Shown here one piece after another: positions 52,254 through 62,332 of a DNA stretch of 64,000 bases. A program made the translations under genes and the position numbers. The notes under the pieces are model-generated. The model was not told the origin of the DNA. It saw only the letters and a program-made list of their open reading frames with translations, and did not search any database. The DNA lies in NCBI GenBank assembly GCA_963834945.1, contig CAWIDT010000008.1, positions 62,001 through 126,000 of the forward strand. Direction: 5' to 3'. The stretch comes from R-RK-3 sp963834945. GTDB lineage: Bacteria > Pseudomonadota > Alphaproteobacteria > Rhizobiales > Rhodomicrobiaceae. Numbering within the stretch: position 1 is the first letter of the stretch; each line of letters starts with the position of its first letter.

Positions 52254-53593
52254 CCACAAACGGCGTGCTCATCTTCGCGATGGGGTTTCTGTTCCTGTTC
52301 TTCGGCTATTGCGGCGTGCCCGTCGCCTTCGCCCTGATTGCCGCCGTGCTGGCGGTGACGGCCTTCACGCCGGTCAGCATCCCCTCGATGATGGCGCAGC
52401 TTTTCAACGGCATCGATACCGAGGCCCTGCTCGCGGTTCCCTTCTTCCTGCTGGTCGGTGAATTGATGACATCGGCGAACGTCACCGTGCGCATGATCGC
52501 ACTGTCCCAGGCGCTGATCGGCCATCTGCGCGGCGGGCTGGCGCAGGTCGTCACTGTGTTCAGCATCTTCTTTGCGGGGATTTCGGGCTCCTCCGCCGCT
52601 GACGTCGCCGTCCTTTCGCGCACGCTGGGACCGGAGATGAAGCGGGAAGGCTACGACCAGGCCTTCACCGCCGCGCTGATCGCATCCGCCTCGACCATGG
52701 CCAATCTCATTCCGCCGAGCATCATGGCGGTCGTGTATGGCGCGACCGGCAATGTTTCCATCGGCGGGCTGTTTCTCGGCGGCGTCATTCCCGGCCTTCT
52801 GGTCGGCATCGGACTGATGATCTACAGCTATTTTTTCGGGCCGGTCGGGGTGCGCAAGCGCCGGTCGAGCTTCGGCGAGCTTGTGTTTGCCGCGCGGGGG
52901 GCCGTCATCCCGATGATGATCCCCGTCATCATCATGGGCGGTATCCTGACCGGCTTTTTCACGCCCACCGAAGCCGGCGTGATCGCGGTGGTGTACATCC
53001 TTATCTTCGCCATTCCGGTGCTCAATTTCCGCTATCTGACGCGGTTGCCGCGCGACCTGGCGATCACCGGCTTGCTCTATTCCATTCCGCTCATCGCGAT
53101 CGCCGCCGCGTCGGCCTTCGGCTGGATGCTGGCCTATCTGCGCGGCCCGGCGGTGGTGTCGCATTGGATCTCGTCCGCCTCCGGCAACGATCCATACAGG
53201 ATCATGATCCTGCTGGTGGTGCTGTTCGTCATCGTCGGCGATTTCATCGACGCCATTCCGGCGATCATCATCTTCATGCCCATCATCACCGATCTGACCA
53301 AGCTCGCCGATATCAATCCGGTGCATATGGGCGTGGTGATCGTGCTGACGCTGGCTTTCGGACTGATCACGCCGCCATACGGCATCGCGCTGCTGATGGC
53401 GGCGAAATTCATCAATGTCAAATTTTCCAAGGCGCTGGTCGCGTCCCTGCCGATCTACATAATCTTCTTCGGGGCGATCGCATTCTGCATCTTCTTCCCC
53501 GAGGTGGTGCTCTGGCTGCCGAAAAAGCTGCTGCCGCAATCGGTCGGCTGCTTCAAAAGCCCCAGCGGCATCGGCTATATCTGCCCAGGCTGA
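52250..53593 (+). CDS. dctM: TRAP transporter large permease subunit DctM
   Basis: The 447-residue, twelve-helix permease starts with GTG overlapping the dctQ stop. Family landmarks: AVPFFLLVGELMTSANVTVR, FAGISGSSAADVAVLSRTLG, ANLIPPSIMAVVYGATGNVS, GFFTPTEAGVIAVVYILIFA and TPPYGIALLMAAKFINVKFS. It forms the sodium-dependent channel that takes the ligand from DctP with DctQ. The stop is 5 bases from the stop of the convergent aldo/keto reductase gene. Confidence 0.94.
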   Translation: MTTNGVLIFAMGFLFLFFGYCGVPVAFALIAAVLAVTAFTPVSIPSMMAQLFNGIDTEALLAVPFFLLVGELMTSANVTVRMIALSQALIGHLRGGLAQVVTVFSIFFAGISGSSAADVAVLSRTLGPEMKREGYDQAFTAALIASASTMANLIPPSIMAVVYGATGNVSIGGLFLGGVIPGLLVGIGLMIYSYFFGPVGVRKRRSSFGELVFAARGAVIPMMIPVIIMGGILTGFFTPTEAGVIAVVYILIFAIPVLNFRYLTRLPRDLAITGLLYSIPLIAIAAASAFGWMLAYLRGPAVVSHWISSASGNDPYRIMILLVVLFVIVGDFIDAIPAIIIFMPIITDLTKLADINPVHMGVVIVLTLAFGLITPPYGIALLMAAKFINVKFSKALVASLPIYIIFFGAIAFCIFFPEVVLWLPKKLLPQSVGCFKSPSGIGYICPG

Positions 53594-53598
53594 GCCTT

Positions 53599-54642
53599 TC
53601 AGCCCTTGGCGGCGAAGGACTGCGCTCTTTCGTTGAGCATCGGGAAGCCGCGCTGGTGCCAGACCGGATAGGCGGCGGGCGTATCGCTGGCCGCATCGAG
53701 CGCGGCGATCTGCTCCGGTGTCAGCGTCCAGCCAATCGCGCCGATATTGGCAACAAGCTGCGCCTCGTCGCGGGCCCCGATGATGACGGTGGAAACGGTC
53801 GGCCGCCGCAGCAGCCAATTGAGCGCAACCTGCGGGATGGTCTTGCCCGTCTCGGCCGCAACGGTATCCAGCGCATCCACAACCTTGAACAGACGCTCCT
53901 CGTCATAATGCGGCCCGGTGCCGGCGATGTCGTAGGCGCGGGTGCCGGGCTTTGCCGGCTGGCCGCGGCGGATCTTGCCGGTCAGCTTACCCCAGCCGAG
54001 CGGGCTCCAAACGACGGCGCCGACGCCTTGATCCAGCCCGAGCTGCATGAGCTCCCACTCATATTCGCGGTTGAGCAGCGAATAATAGGCCTGATGCGCG
54101 ACATAGCGCGGATAGCCGTAGCGCTCGGAGACGGCGAGCGACTTCATCAGGTGCCAGCCTGAGAAATTGGAGCCGCCGATATAGCGGATCTTGCCGGCCC
54201 GCACGAACTGGTCCAGGGTCGCCAGCGTCTCCTCGACGGGGGTGTTGTAGTCCTGGCCGTGGAGCTGGAACAGGTCGATATGATCCGTCCCGAGCCGCTT
54301 CAGCGACTTGTCGACCGCATCGATCAGATGCTGGCGGGACGAGCCGTAATCATTCGGACCCTCGCCCATCGGGAAGGTCGCCTTGGTCGAAATCAGCAGC
54401 CGGTCGCGCTTGCCTTTGATGGCCTCGCCCAGGATCTGCTCAGCCAGGCCGACCGAATAGACGTCGGCGCTGTCGAACATAGACACGCCATGATCGAGGC
54501 ACAGATCGATCAGGCGCGACGCGCCGCCTGCGTCGGTTGCCCCCCAGGCCTTGAAGAAGTCGTTGCCGCCGCCGAATGTGGCTGTGCCGTAGCTGAGCGC
54601 GGGCACACGCAGGCCGGAAGCCCCAAGACGCCGATATTCCAT
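53599..54642 (-). CDS. Aldo/keto reductase
   Basis: An NADPH-dependent oxidoreductase with the AKR barrel, 347 residues. The catalytic tetrad is visible: Asp and Tyr in MFDSADVYSVGLAE, Lys in LISTKATFPMGEG, His in IDLFQLHGQDYNTP. The cofactor-binding end reads RPTVSTVIIGARDEAQLVAN. AGGAAAGG precedes the ATG at 54642. It converges on dctM with 5 bases between stops. Substrate is unknown; a carbonyl product of the acids imported by the neighbouring transporter is a guess. Confidence 0.92.
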   Translation of the reverse strand: MEYRRLGASGLRVPALSYGTATFGGGNDFFKAWGATDAGGASRLIDLCLDHGVSMFDSADVYSVGLAEQILGEAIKGKRDRLLISTKATFPMGEGPNDYGSSRQHLIDAVDKSLKRLGTDHIDLFQLHGQDYNTPVEETLATLDQFVRAGKIRYIGGSNFSGWHLMKSLAVSERYGYPRYVAHQAYYSLLNREYEWELMQLGLDQGVGAVVWSPLGWGKLTGKIRRGQPAKPGTRAYDIAGTGPHYDEERLFKVVDALDTVAAETGKTIPQVALNWLLRRPTVSTVIIGARDEAQLVANIGAIGWTLTPEQIAALDAASDTPAAYPVWHQRGFPMLNERAQSFAAKG

Positions 54643-54843
54643 GGAGTTGCACCTTTCCTGATTATGCTTTGGCTGCGCTCATGCCATAGCCGCCACCCAT
54701 TGGCAATGTTCATCGGGACCGGCCGCGCGCGGCGGTCGCTCAGCGGTGGCATCCTCCAACAGTGGCAGTTCGATAATGTCGCCCCGGCGGACATCCGCGG
54801 CCTAATGCCTGCACCGCGAGTGAGTGCCGGGTATGAGCGGATG

Positions 54844-54882
54844 AGGCCCCGGACCTCCGCTTCGCGTCCTCCGGGGCGACGG
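54844..54882. repeat. Short GC-rich palindromic repeat (type D, copy 2)
   Basis: aggccccggac, ctccgcttcgcgtc, ctccgggg. The core matches 42969-43010. It lies in the 360-bp gap between the aldo/keto reductase and the ring-opening amidohydrolase genes, where no gene is seen. Confidence 0.65.
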
Positions 54883-55005
54883 AATAATTAAACGGCCTCT
54901 CACTTCTAAACCGATCGAACACGAGAGCGCTTCCCGAAAGGTGTTACGCGGCTTTCGGATAAGAAGCGCGGCAGGCAAAAAATCGAGACCCATTCGGGGA
55001 TGGGT

Positions 55006-56094
55006 CTAGCGCGCGGCGATCAGGGCGAGCGGGCCGCCGCCGTCCGGGCCTTGATGCTCGGCGCCGCCGGAGACGTAGAGTTCGGCGTGCCCGATCAGCC
55101 CGGCCAGCGCGCCGCACACAAAGGCGCGCGCGTGACGTGTGGACGCGATGTCGGAATCGTCGAGCATGGTGTGGCGCATGCCGCGCAGCCGCCCGTCCGT
55201 GCTGGCCTCCGCCTTGGCAAGCACCGCGACCAGACGCTTCTGCTGCGTCGCATCGAGCTGTCCCGGCGCCGCGAGGCCGAGCCGCGCCAGGGCGGTGCGC
55301 ACGGGCTCGATGTCGATGGCGTCCCGCATGACGGCATGATCGATCGCCAGCGGGCCGGTCCAGCGCGGCGACATGCCGAGCGCGATGATCTCGTGGCCGG
55401 CAAGCTCGATGCCCGCCGAGCAGCTTGCGCGGCCCGACCACACTTCACGGCGCGCGCCGATATCGGCATCGGACAGCGCGGCGAGGTCGATTTCGCCCAG
55501 CGCAACGCCGACACCGAGCGCGCTCGCCGCACGGGACAGCGCCATGGATTTCAGCGTGTCCCGCGTCGCGGGCGTTTCGCCGCGACCTTGCGCCTCGGCG
55601 ATGCGGGGTGCGGTCAGCAGCGGACATTTGACTTGCACGAAATGCACATCGGCGGCGGTCTCGATCCCGGCATCGGACAGCGCCCGCGCGACGCCCTCCG
55701 CGACGAGCCGGATTTGCGCCAGCCGGCCCAGCCCCTCCGGCGGCAGGTCGGCGGTGTGTGCCCGCCCGATGGCCAATGCCGGGCCGCCGGCGCCGTCGGT
55801 CTCGATCCGCTCGAACACGGTCCAATGCGGCGCCATGCCGCCTTCCGTGCCGCCCGACATGACGAGGCAGACCACCTCGGCCGCTTCGCCCGGCAGGTAA
55901 TGGCGGAGCATCAGGCGGAGCGACTGGGCGGCATAGCCTCGGGTGAAATCATTGACGCAGCCATTGCCCTCGGTCTTGCCGAGAATGCCGACGATCCCCG
56001 CCGGGTCGAGGCGTCCGGCATCGATGGCGTTTCGGATGCCGCTCACATCGTCGGGACCGGCGGCGGAGATACGGTGAACGCGCGCTTGAGGCAT
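55006..56094 (-). CDS. Ring-opening amidohydrolase (cyanuric acid/barbiturate hydrolase family)
   Basis: The 362-residue protein belongs to the AtzD/TrzD/barbiturase family, which opens cyclic amides through three Ser-Lys pairs in three repeated domains. Visible elements are Lys in GILGKTEGNGCVNDF, Ser in CLVMSGGTEGGMAPH, Lys in VHFVQVKCPLLTAPR, Ser in KSMALSRAASALGVGVA, Lys in AVLAKAEAS, and the metal/Ser site ELYVSGGAEHQGPDGGGPLA. All six catalytic positions are thus plausible. Whether the ring is cyanuric acid, barbiturate or something else cannot be read from sequence. It is on the same strand as the oxalate genes but separated from them by 163 bp. Confidence 0.9.
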   Translation of the reverse strand: MPQARVHRISAAGPDDVSGIRNAIDAGRLDPAGIVGILGKTEGNGCVNDFTRGYAAQSLRLMLRHYLPGEAAEVVCLVMSGGTEGGMAPHWTVFERIETDGAGGPALAIGRAHTADLPPEGLGRLAQIRLVAEGVARALSDAGIETAADVHFVQVKCPLLTAPRIAEAQGRGETPATRDTLKSMALSRAASALGVGVALGEIDLAALSDADIGARREVWSGRASCSAGIELAGHEIIALGMSPRWTGPLAIDHAVMRDAIDIEPVRTALARLGLAAPGQLDATQQKRLVAVLAKAEASTDGRLRGMRHTMLDDSDIASTRHARAFVCGALAGLIGHAELYVSGGAEHQGPDGGGPLALIAAR

Positions 56095-56257
56095 GATGAT
56101 CTCGTGCAGACATATCGGCTATGAACTCGCTGTCGCGGCGAGCCCGTCCCTACGCATAGCATCGATCAGACATGAAAGCCCCGCGCGTGGCCGCCGCGTC
56201 CGCCACGTCACGCGTCAGACGGTGAGGAGCACCGCGCCGCCGGGCGACCGCCGGTCG

Positions 56258-58388
56258 CTAAAGCAGCCCGGCCGCACGCGCCCATTTGTATTTCGCGCCC
56301 AGCACCTCGACCGGCACTTCCGTCGTATAGGGATAGGCGACGATGCCGTGATCGTAGAGCTTCTCGCAGGCCTGCTCCACTTCCACGTCGCCAACCAGCG
56401 AAGCCACGATCGGCTTGTCGATGCCCTTGGCGCGCGCCTCGGTGACGACCTCGATCATCTTGTCGGCGAAGACCAGCGGCGGCGTCACGATGGTGTGCCA
56501 GTAGCCCAGGATCAGCGAATGGACGCGCTCGTCATTCAGGCCGAGCCGCACCGTGTTCTGATAGGTGAGCGGCGGCTCGCCGCCGGTGATGTCGACCGGG
56601 TTGCCGGCCGCGCCGAATGGCGGAATGAATTTGCGGAACGCCGCGTCCAGATCCTCCGGCATCTTCATCAAGGTCAGGCCGTTGTCGAAGCAGGCGTCGG
56701 AGAGCAGCACGCCCGAGCCACCGGCGCCGGTGATGATGATGACGTTCTCGCCCTTCGGCGTCGGCAGCACCTGCAGGCCGCGGGCGAATTCCAGCATCGA
56801 GCGCAGCGACGGCGCGCGGATGACGCCGGACTGGCGCAGCACGTCGTCATAGATCTTGTCGTTGCCGGCCAGCGCGCCCGTGTGGCTGGCGGCGGCTTTG
56901 GAGCCATAGGAGGTGCGGCCCGCCTTCAGCATGACGACCGGCTTCTTCTTCGAGACGCGTTTTGCGACTTCGGCGAAGGCGCGGCCGTCCTTCAGGTCCT
57001 CGCAATGCATGGCGATGAGCCTGAGTGTTGGGGTCCTGCTCGAAGAACACGAGCAGATCGTCTTCGTCCAGGTCGGATTTGTTGCCGAGGCCGACGATGG
57101 CGGAGACGCCCATCTTGGTCGAGCGGGCGAAGCCGATGATCGACATGCCGACGCCGCCGGACTGCGACGAAAGCGCCGCCTTGCCCTTGACGTCGAAGGC
57201 GGTGCAGAAAGTGGCGCAGAGATTTTCCGGCGTATAGTAGAAGCCGTAGATGTTCGGCCCCATGACGCGGACATTATATTTTCGCGCGGTGGCCAGCAGC
57301 TCGTCCTGAAGCTCCTGATTGTTGGTCTCGGCGAAGCCCGACGGGATCATCACCGCGCCGGGGACGCCCTTGCGCCCGACTTCGTCCATGGCCGCAACGC
57401 AAAGATGCGCGGGCACGGCGAAGACCGCGACGTCGATCTCGCCCGGATAGTCGAGAATGGACTTGTAGGCCTGAACGCCTAGCACCTCGGCATTTTTCGG
57501 GTGAACCGGAACGATGGTGCCCTTATAGCCGCCATTGATCAGGTTCTTCATGACGGAGTTGCCGATCTTGCCGTCCTGGTCCGACGCGCCGATCACGGCC
57601 ACCGCTTTCGGGTGGAAGATGCGGTTCATCGCGGCGAGGATTTCGGCCTCATTCGGACGGTAGCGCTCGGTCTTGGCCTCCCAATCGCAGACGATCGCGG
57701 CATCGACGGCGGTCGAGCCATTTGGTGTCGCAAAGATCGGGTTGAGGTCGACTTCGATGATCTCGGGGAAGTCGGTCACGAGCTGGGAGACATTGACGAT
57801 GATCTTGGACAGCGCCGCGCGGTCGACGGCGGGCTGGCCGCGCACGCCTTTCAGCACCTCCGACGCCTTCAGGCTGTCGAGCATGGCGTCCGCATCGCTG
57901 TTCGTTGCCGGCGCGAGGTGGAAGGTGATGTCCTTCAGCACTTCAACGAGGATGCCGCCGAGGCCGAAAGCCACCAGCTTGCCGAATGACGGGTCGGTGA
58001 TGGAGCCGACGATGACTTCGGTGGCGCCCGACGGCAGCATCTGCTGGATCTGGATGCCGTCGATGGCGGCGTCGGACTTATAGCGCCTGGCGTTGTCGGT
58101 GATCGTCTGGAAGGTGGTGCGGGCCTGCTCGGCCGAGGTGACGCCGACCACTACGCCGCCAGCTTCGGTCTTATGCAGAATGTCCGGCGAGACAATCTTC
58201 ATCACGACGGGAAAGCCCATGCCGGCGGCCATTTCGGCGGCTTCGGCGGCGGTTTTCGCAATGCCCTCCTGCGGCACCGGAATCCTGTAGGCATCGCAGA
58301 CCAGCTTGGCCTCAGGCGCCGTCAGAGCGGATCGTCCCGAAGCTTTCACCGCATCCAGCACGCGGCGGACGGCTGCCTTATCGCTCAT
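56258..58388 (-). CDS. ADP-forming acyl-CoA synthetase (acetate-CoA ligase type), one frame break
   Basis: A two-part acyl-CoA synthetase with the ATP-grasp domain first: LVCDAYRIPVPQEG, GFPVVMKIVSPDILHKTEAG, GGVVVGVTSAEQ, VFGLGG-like GLGGILVEVLKD and VDLNPIFATPNGS. The CoA-binding domains follow: FHPKAVAVIGASDQDGKIGN, PSGFAETNN, GPNIYGFYYTPENLCATF and SSQSGGVGMSIIGFA. The frame breaks near 57020-57025 and continues RLIAMHCEDLKDGRAF, KAGRTSYGSKAAASHTGAL and GAAGNPVDITGGEPPL. One base removed gives 709 residues. The start MSDKAAVRRV at 58388 fits. It is the last gene of the oxalate operon; such genes commonly follow frc and oxc and may recycle CoA esters. Confidence 0.88.
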
Positions 58389-58466
58389 TTCTTCCTCCCA
58401 AATAGCCACGCCGCTTGCGTCGCTCGATGAAGTGTTGGTTTTGCCCGTTCGTCCGGCCCGTCCGAT

Positions 58467-59741
58467 CTACTCGGCGGCGGCGCGCCGCTGCGGTTCGGTC
58501 GCGCCGGATGCCTTGATCGCGGCGATTTCCTCGGCCGAATAGCCGAGCACCTGGGCCAGAATTTCCTCGGTATGTTCGCCGAGCAGCGGCGAGCGCTTCA
58601 CTTCGGCGGGGCTGTCCGACAGTTTGACCGGGCAGCCGACGCTGATATATTTGCCGCGCTCGGGATGATCGACCTCGACGACCGTGCCCGTCGCGCGCAA
58701 GCCTTCATCCTCGGCGATTTCCTTCATCGACAGGATCGGCCCGACCGGAATGTCCAGCGGATTGCAAATGTCCATGACCTCGAATTTGGTCTTGGTCATC
58801 GTCCAAGCCTCGATCGTTTCGAAGATATGGTTCAGCCGCGTCAGGCGGGCCGGAGGCGTTGCGTAATCCGCGTCGGTCTTCCATTCCGGTTTGCCGATGA
58901 CGTCGCAGATCTTCTCCCAGGCAGGTGCCTGGGTGATGAAATAGGTGTAGGCGTTCGGATCGGTTTCCCAGCCCTTGCATTTGAGAATGCGTCCCGGCTG
59001 GCCGCCGCCGGAATCATTGCCGGCGCGCGGCACCGCCTCGCCGAAGGGCACGCCCTCGCCATATTGCGAATATTCCGTCAGCGGTCCGGCCGCCAGACGC
59101 TGCTGATCGCGCAGCTTGACGCGGGCAAGATTGAGCACGCCGTCCTGCATCGCCGCCAGCACCTTCTGGCCGCGCCCTGAGGTTTCGCGCTGGAAAAGCG
59201 CCGCGACGATGCCGAGCGCCAGATGCAAGCCGGTGCCGCTGTCGCCGATCTGCGCGCCGGTGACGAGCGGCGGGCCGTCGCGGAAGCCGGTGGTGGAGGC
59301 CGAGCCGCCGGCACATTGGGCGATGTTCTCGTAGACCTTGCAGTCCTCATATTTGCCGGGGCCGAAACCCTTGACCGAGGCCATGATCATGCGCGGATTG
59401 AGCTTTTGCACCTGCTCCCAGCCGAAGCCCATCCGCTCCATGGCGCCGGGCGCGAAATTCTCCACCAGCACGTCGCATTCCCGGATCAGGCGCGTCAGCA
59501 CCTCCTTGCCGGTCTTGTTTTTGGTGTCCAGCGTGATCGAGCGCTTATTGTGATTGAGCATGGTGAAATAGAGGCTGTCCGCACCCGGCACATCGACGAG
59601 CTGCTTGCGCGTCGCGTCGCCGACGCCCGGCCGCTCGACCTTGATCACGTCGGCGCCCAGCCAGGCGAGAAGCTGGGTGCAGGTCGGACCCGATTGCACA
59701 TGGGTGAAATCGAGGATTTTGACGCCGTCCAGGGCTTTCAT
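58467..59741 (-). CDS. frc: Formyl-CoA:oxalate CoA-transferase
   Basis: This enzyme moves CoA from formyl-CoA to oxalate, giving oxalyl-CoA for Oxc. The 424-residue class III CoA-transferase has VKILDFTHVQSGPTCTQLLA, WLGADVIKVERPGVGDATRK, DVLVENFAPGAMERMGFGWE, ASVKGFGPGKYEDCKVYENI and GGSASTTGFRDGPPLV. The catalytic Asp is in AQIGDSGTGLHLALGIVAAL. The closeness of these blocks to known Frc proteins, the Frc-sized length and the adjacent oxc gene make the assignment strong. It lies 24 bases after oxc. Confidence 0.95.
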   Translation of the reverse strand: MKALDGVKILDFTHVQSGPTCTQLLAWLGADVIKVERPGVGDATRKQLVDVPGADSLYFTMLNHNKRSITLDTKNKTGKEVLTRLIRECDVLVENFAPGAMERMGFGWEQVQKLNPRMIMASVKGFGPGKYEDCKVYENIAQCAGGSASTTGFRDGPPLVTGAQIGDSGTGLHLALGIVAALFQRETSGRGQKVLAAMQDGVLNLARVKLRDQQRLAAGPLTEYSQYGEGVPFGEAVPRAGNDSGGGQPGRILKCKGWETDPNAYTYFITQAPAWEKICDVIGKPEWKTDADYATPPARLTRLNHIFETIEAWTMTKTKFEVMDICNPLDIPVGPILSMKEIAEDEGLRATGTVVEVDHPERGKYISVGCPVKLSDSPAEVKRSPLLGEHTEEILAQVLGYSAEEIAAIKASGATEPQRRAAAE

Positions 59742-59765
59742 TCGCGTCCTCCCGTCATTGCGGAG

Positions 59766-61527
59766 CTAATTGGATGGAACCGGATTGTTCTTGGAAACCA
59801 CGCTTTGCGGGTTCAGATTGCCGATGCGGCCGCTCTCGGTGCCGGCCTTTTCGTCGATCACCGCGTTGATCAGGGTGGGCCTGCCGGAATCCATGGCTTG
59901 GTTGACGGCGCGGCTCAGCTCGTCCGGCGTCGTTGCGTAGACGCCGACGCCGCCGAACGCTTCCATCAGCTTTTCGTAGCGGGCATCTTTGACGAAGACG
60001 GTGGTCGCGACGTCCGAGCCGCCGGAAGGATTTTGGTCGGTTCCGCGATAGATGCCGTTATTGTTGAAGACGACCACGCAAACCGGCAAATTGTAGCGGC
60101 AGATGGTTTCCACCTCCATGCCGGAGAAGCCGAAGGCGCTGTCGCCTTCGACCGCGAGCACGGGCTTGCCCGTCTCGATCGCGGCGGCGACGGCAAAGCC
60201 CATGCCGATCCCCATGATGCCCCAGGTGCCGACATCGAGGCGCTTGCGCGGCTGGTACATGTCGATGATCGATCGCGCGAAATCGAGCGTGTTGGCGCCC
60301 TCGTTCACGAGGATCGCGTCCGGCCGCTGCTTGATGATGGTGCGCAGGGCACCGAGCGCGCTGTGGAAATCCATCGGCGAATTGTTGTTCTGGAGCCTCG
60401 GCGCCAGCTTGGCGACATTGGTTTCGACCTTCGATTGGATCTTGCCTGTCCAATCGGCGGACGGGGCCCGCCAATGGCCGTCCATGCCCTTGAGAAGCGC
60501 GGCGACGCAGGAGCCGATATCGCCGACCAGCGGCGCGGCGATCTCTACATTGGAGTCCATCTCTTTGGGCTCGATGTCGATCTGGATGAACTTTTGCGAT
60601 CCCGGCTTGCCCCAGCTCTTGCCCTTGCCGTGCGACAAAAGCCAGTTGAGGCGGGCGCCGATCAGCATCACCACATCGGCTTCGGCCAGCACCATCGAGC
60701 GCGCGGCGCCTGCCGAAAGCGGGTGCGTATCGGGCAGCAGCCCTTTGGCCATGCTCATCGGCAGATAGGGAATGCCGCTGTTTTCGACCAGCGCGCGGAT
60801 GTCTTCGTCGGCCTGCGCATAGGCCGCGCCCTTGCCGAGGATGATCAGCGGACGCTTGGCGGATTTGAGCAGATCGAGCGCGCGCGTGATGGCTTCGGGG
60901 CGCGGGAAGCTGCCGAGGCGCAGGATCTATCACCTTGACGAGGGATTTGGCACCGGCCCCCGCATCCATCGTCTGAGCGAAGAGCTTGGCCGGCAGGTCG
61001 AGATAGACGCCGCCGGGACGGCCCGAGCAGGCCGCGCGAATGGCGCGCGCCACGCCGATTCCGATATCGGCCGCATGCAGCACGCGGAAGGCGGCCTTGC
61101 AGAGCGGTTTGGCGATGGCGAGCTGGTCCATCTCCTCATAGTCGCCCTGCTGCAGATCGACGATCTCGCGCTCGGACGAACCGGATATCAGGATCATCGG
61201 GAAGCAGTTGGTGGTGGCGTTTGCCAGCGCGGTCAGACCGTTGAGAAAACCCGGAGCCGACACGGTGAGGCAGATGCCGGGCTTTTTCGTCAAATAGCCG
61301 GCGATCGCGGCGGCGTTTCCGGCGTGCTGTTCATGCCGGAACGAGATGACGCGCATACCGGCGCCTTGCGCAAGCCGCCCGAAATCGGTGATCGGGATGC
61401 CCGGCACACCATAGATCGTGTTGATGCCGTTGAGTTTCAGCGCATCGATGACGAGGTGAAAGCCATCCGTTAGCGCGGTTTGCGCGCCCATTTCATCGGC
61501 TGTGGCTATCGCCATTGCAGTCGACAT
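59766..61527 (-). CDS. oxc: Oxalyl-CoA decarboxylase, one frame break
   Basis: A TPP-dependent enzyme that releases CO2 from oxalyl-CoA, giving formyl-CoA that Frc uses again. The first frame has the N-terminal PYR domain: FHLVIDALKLNGINTIYGVP, RVISFRHEQHAGNAAAIAGY and FLNGLTALANATTNCFPMIL. It breaks in the run of four C/G at 60897-60900. The second frame has the central and PP domains: MLIGARLNWLLSHGKGKSWG, FIQIDIEPKEMDSN, NEGANTLDFARSIIDMYQPR, GTWGIMGIGMGFAVAAAIE, the TPP/Mg motif EGDSAFGFSGMEVETICRYN and NNNGIYRGTD. One base removed gives 586 residues, close to known Oxc. Confidence 0.94.
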
Positions 61528-61568
61528 TTAAAGTCCTCCTCAATCCGCTTCGTGACGCCCCGACCGCT

Positions 61569-62255
61569 TCAATCGAGGCTCACATGGCGCTCCACATGGT
61601 CGCGCAGCTTCAGCGTATGGTCGCGCACCAGCCGCTCGGCCCGCTCGGTGTCGCGCGCCTCCAATGCGGCGATGATCTCCTTATGATCGACGATCGAGCG
61701 CTTCACCCGCTCATCCTCGAAGATCGTCCGTTGCCGGATGGCGCGGACGTGGAAGAACAGGCCGGTGATGATCTCGCCGATCAGCGGACAGCCGCCGAGT
61801 TCGATGATGGCCTGATGAAAATTGATGTTGGCGTCGGAATATTCGCCCATGCGCTGGGCGACTTCATCGACATTGAACACATCCACCAGTCCATGCAGGC
61901 CGGCAAGCTGCTCGTCCGTAGCCTCCTTGGTGGCGAGCCGGGCCGCCATGCTTTCCAGCGCCGCCCAGACGGTGATCATGTCGAGAATTTCGGCCTTCGT
62001 CTTGCGGTTGATATAGATGCCGCGCCGCATGATGATGCGCACCAGCCCTTCCGATTCCAGCTGCGCCAGCGCCTCGCGCAGCGGCGTGCGGCTCACCCCG
62101 AAACGCTGCGACAGGTCCCGCTCATCCAGGCGCAGCTCGGCATCGGGCGCGTAGATGTTCATGTGCATGATTGCGGTTTTCAGCGCCTCATAGGCGCGCG
62201 CCTTCAGGCTTACGGTCTGTTGGATGGGAGCGATATTAAGATGCGTGTTGACCAT
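61569..62255 (-). CDS. GntR-family regulator (FadR/FCD type) of the oxalate operon
   Basis: The 228-residue regulator has an N-terminal winged helix (SLKARAYEALKTAIMHMNIY, RDLSQRFGVSRTPLREALAQ, LESEGLVRIIMRRGIYINR) and a C-terminal FCD ligand domain (SDANINFHQAIIELGGCPLI, IVDHKEIIAALEARDTERA). The His residues of the FCD domain suggest metal-assisted binding of a small acid. I chose the ATG at 62255 over an upstream extension because the extension runs through the operator. It is the first gene of gntR-oxc-frc-acyl-CoA synthetase (41-78-bp gaps), so it probably senses oxalate or an oxalyl derivative and controls its own operon. Confidence 0.9.
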   Translation of the reverse strand: MVNTHLNIAPIQQTVSLKARAYEALKTAIMHMNIYAPDAELRLDERDLSQRFGVSRTPLREALAQLESEGLVRIIMRRGIYINRKTKAEILDMITVWAALESMAARLATKEATDEQLAGLHGLVDVFNVDEVAQRMGEYSDANINFHQAIIELGGCPLIGEIITGLFFHVRAIRQRTIFEDERVKRSIVDHKEIIAALEARDTERAERLVRDHTLKLRDHVERHVSLD

Positions 62256-62322
62256 CAATCGTCTCGGTTCGGTGTGAATCACGGGGTCTATCGAACGGTT
62301 TGGGCGCGCCTCCGTGGTATGT

Positions 62323-62332
62323 TGGTATACCA
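62323..62332. promoter_or_regulatory. Candidate GntR operator
   Basis: TGGTATACCA is a perfect 10-bp palindrome. It sits within a looser dyad from gtggt at 62314 to accac at 62340, about 70 bases before the gntR start. T-G-G-T-x-x-A-C-C-A cores are typical of FCD-type GntR regulators. Confidence 0.7.

Noticed and set aside
3512..61000. Programmed +1 ribosomal frameshifting as a shared system
   Set aside because: No common slippery codon, stop codon or stimulatory structure is shared by the break sites, and several genes would need two shifts each.
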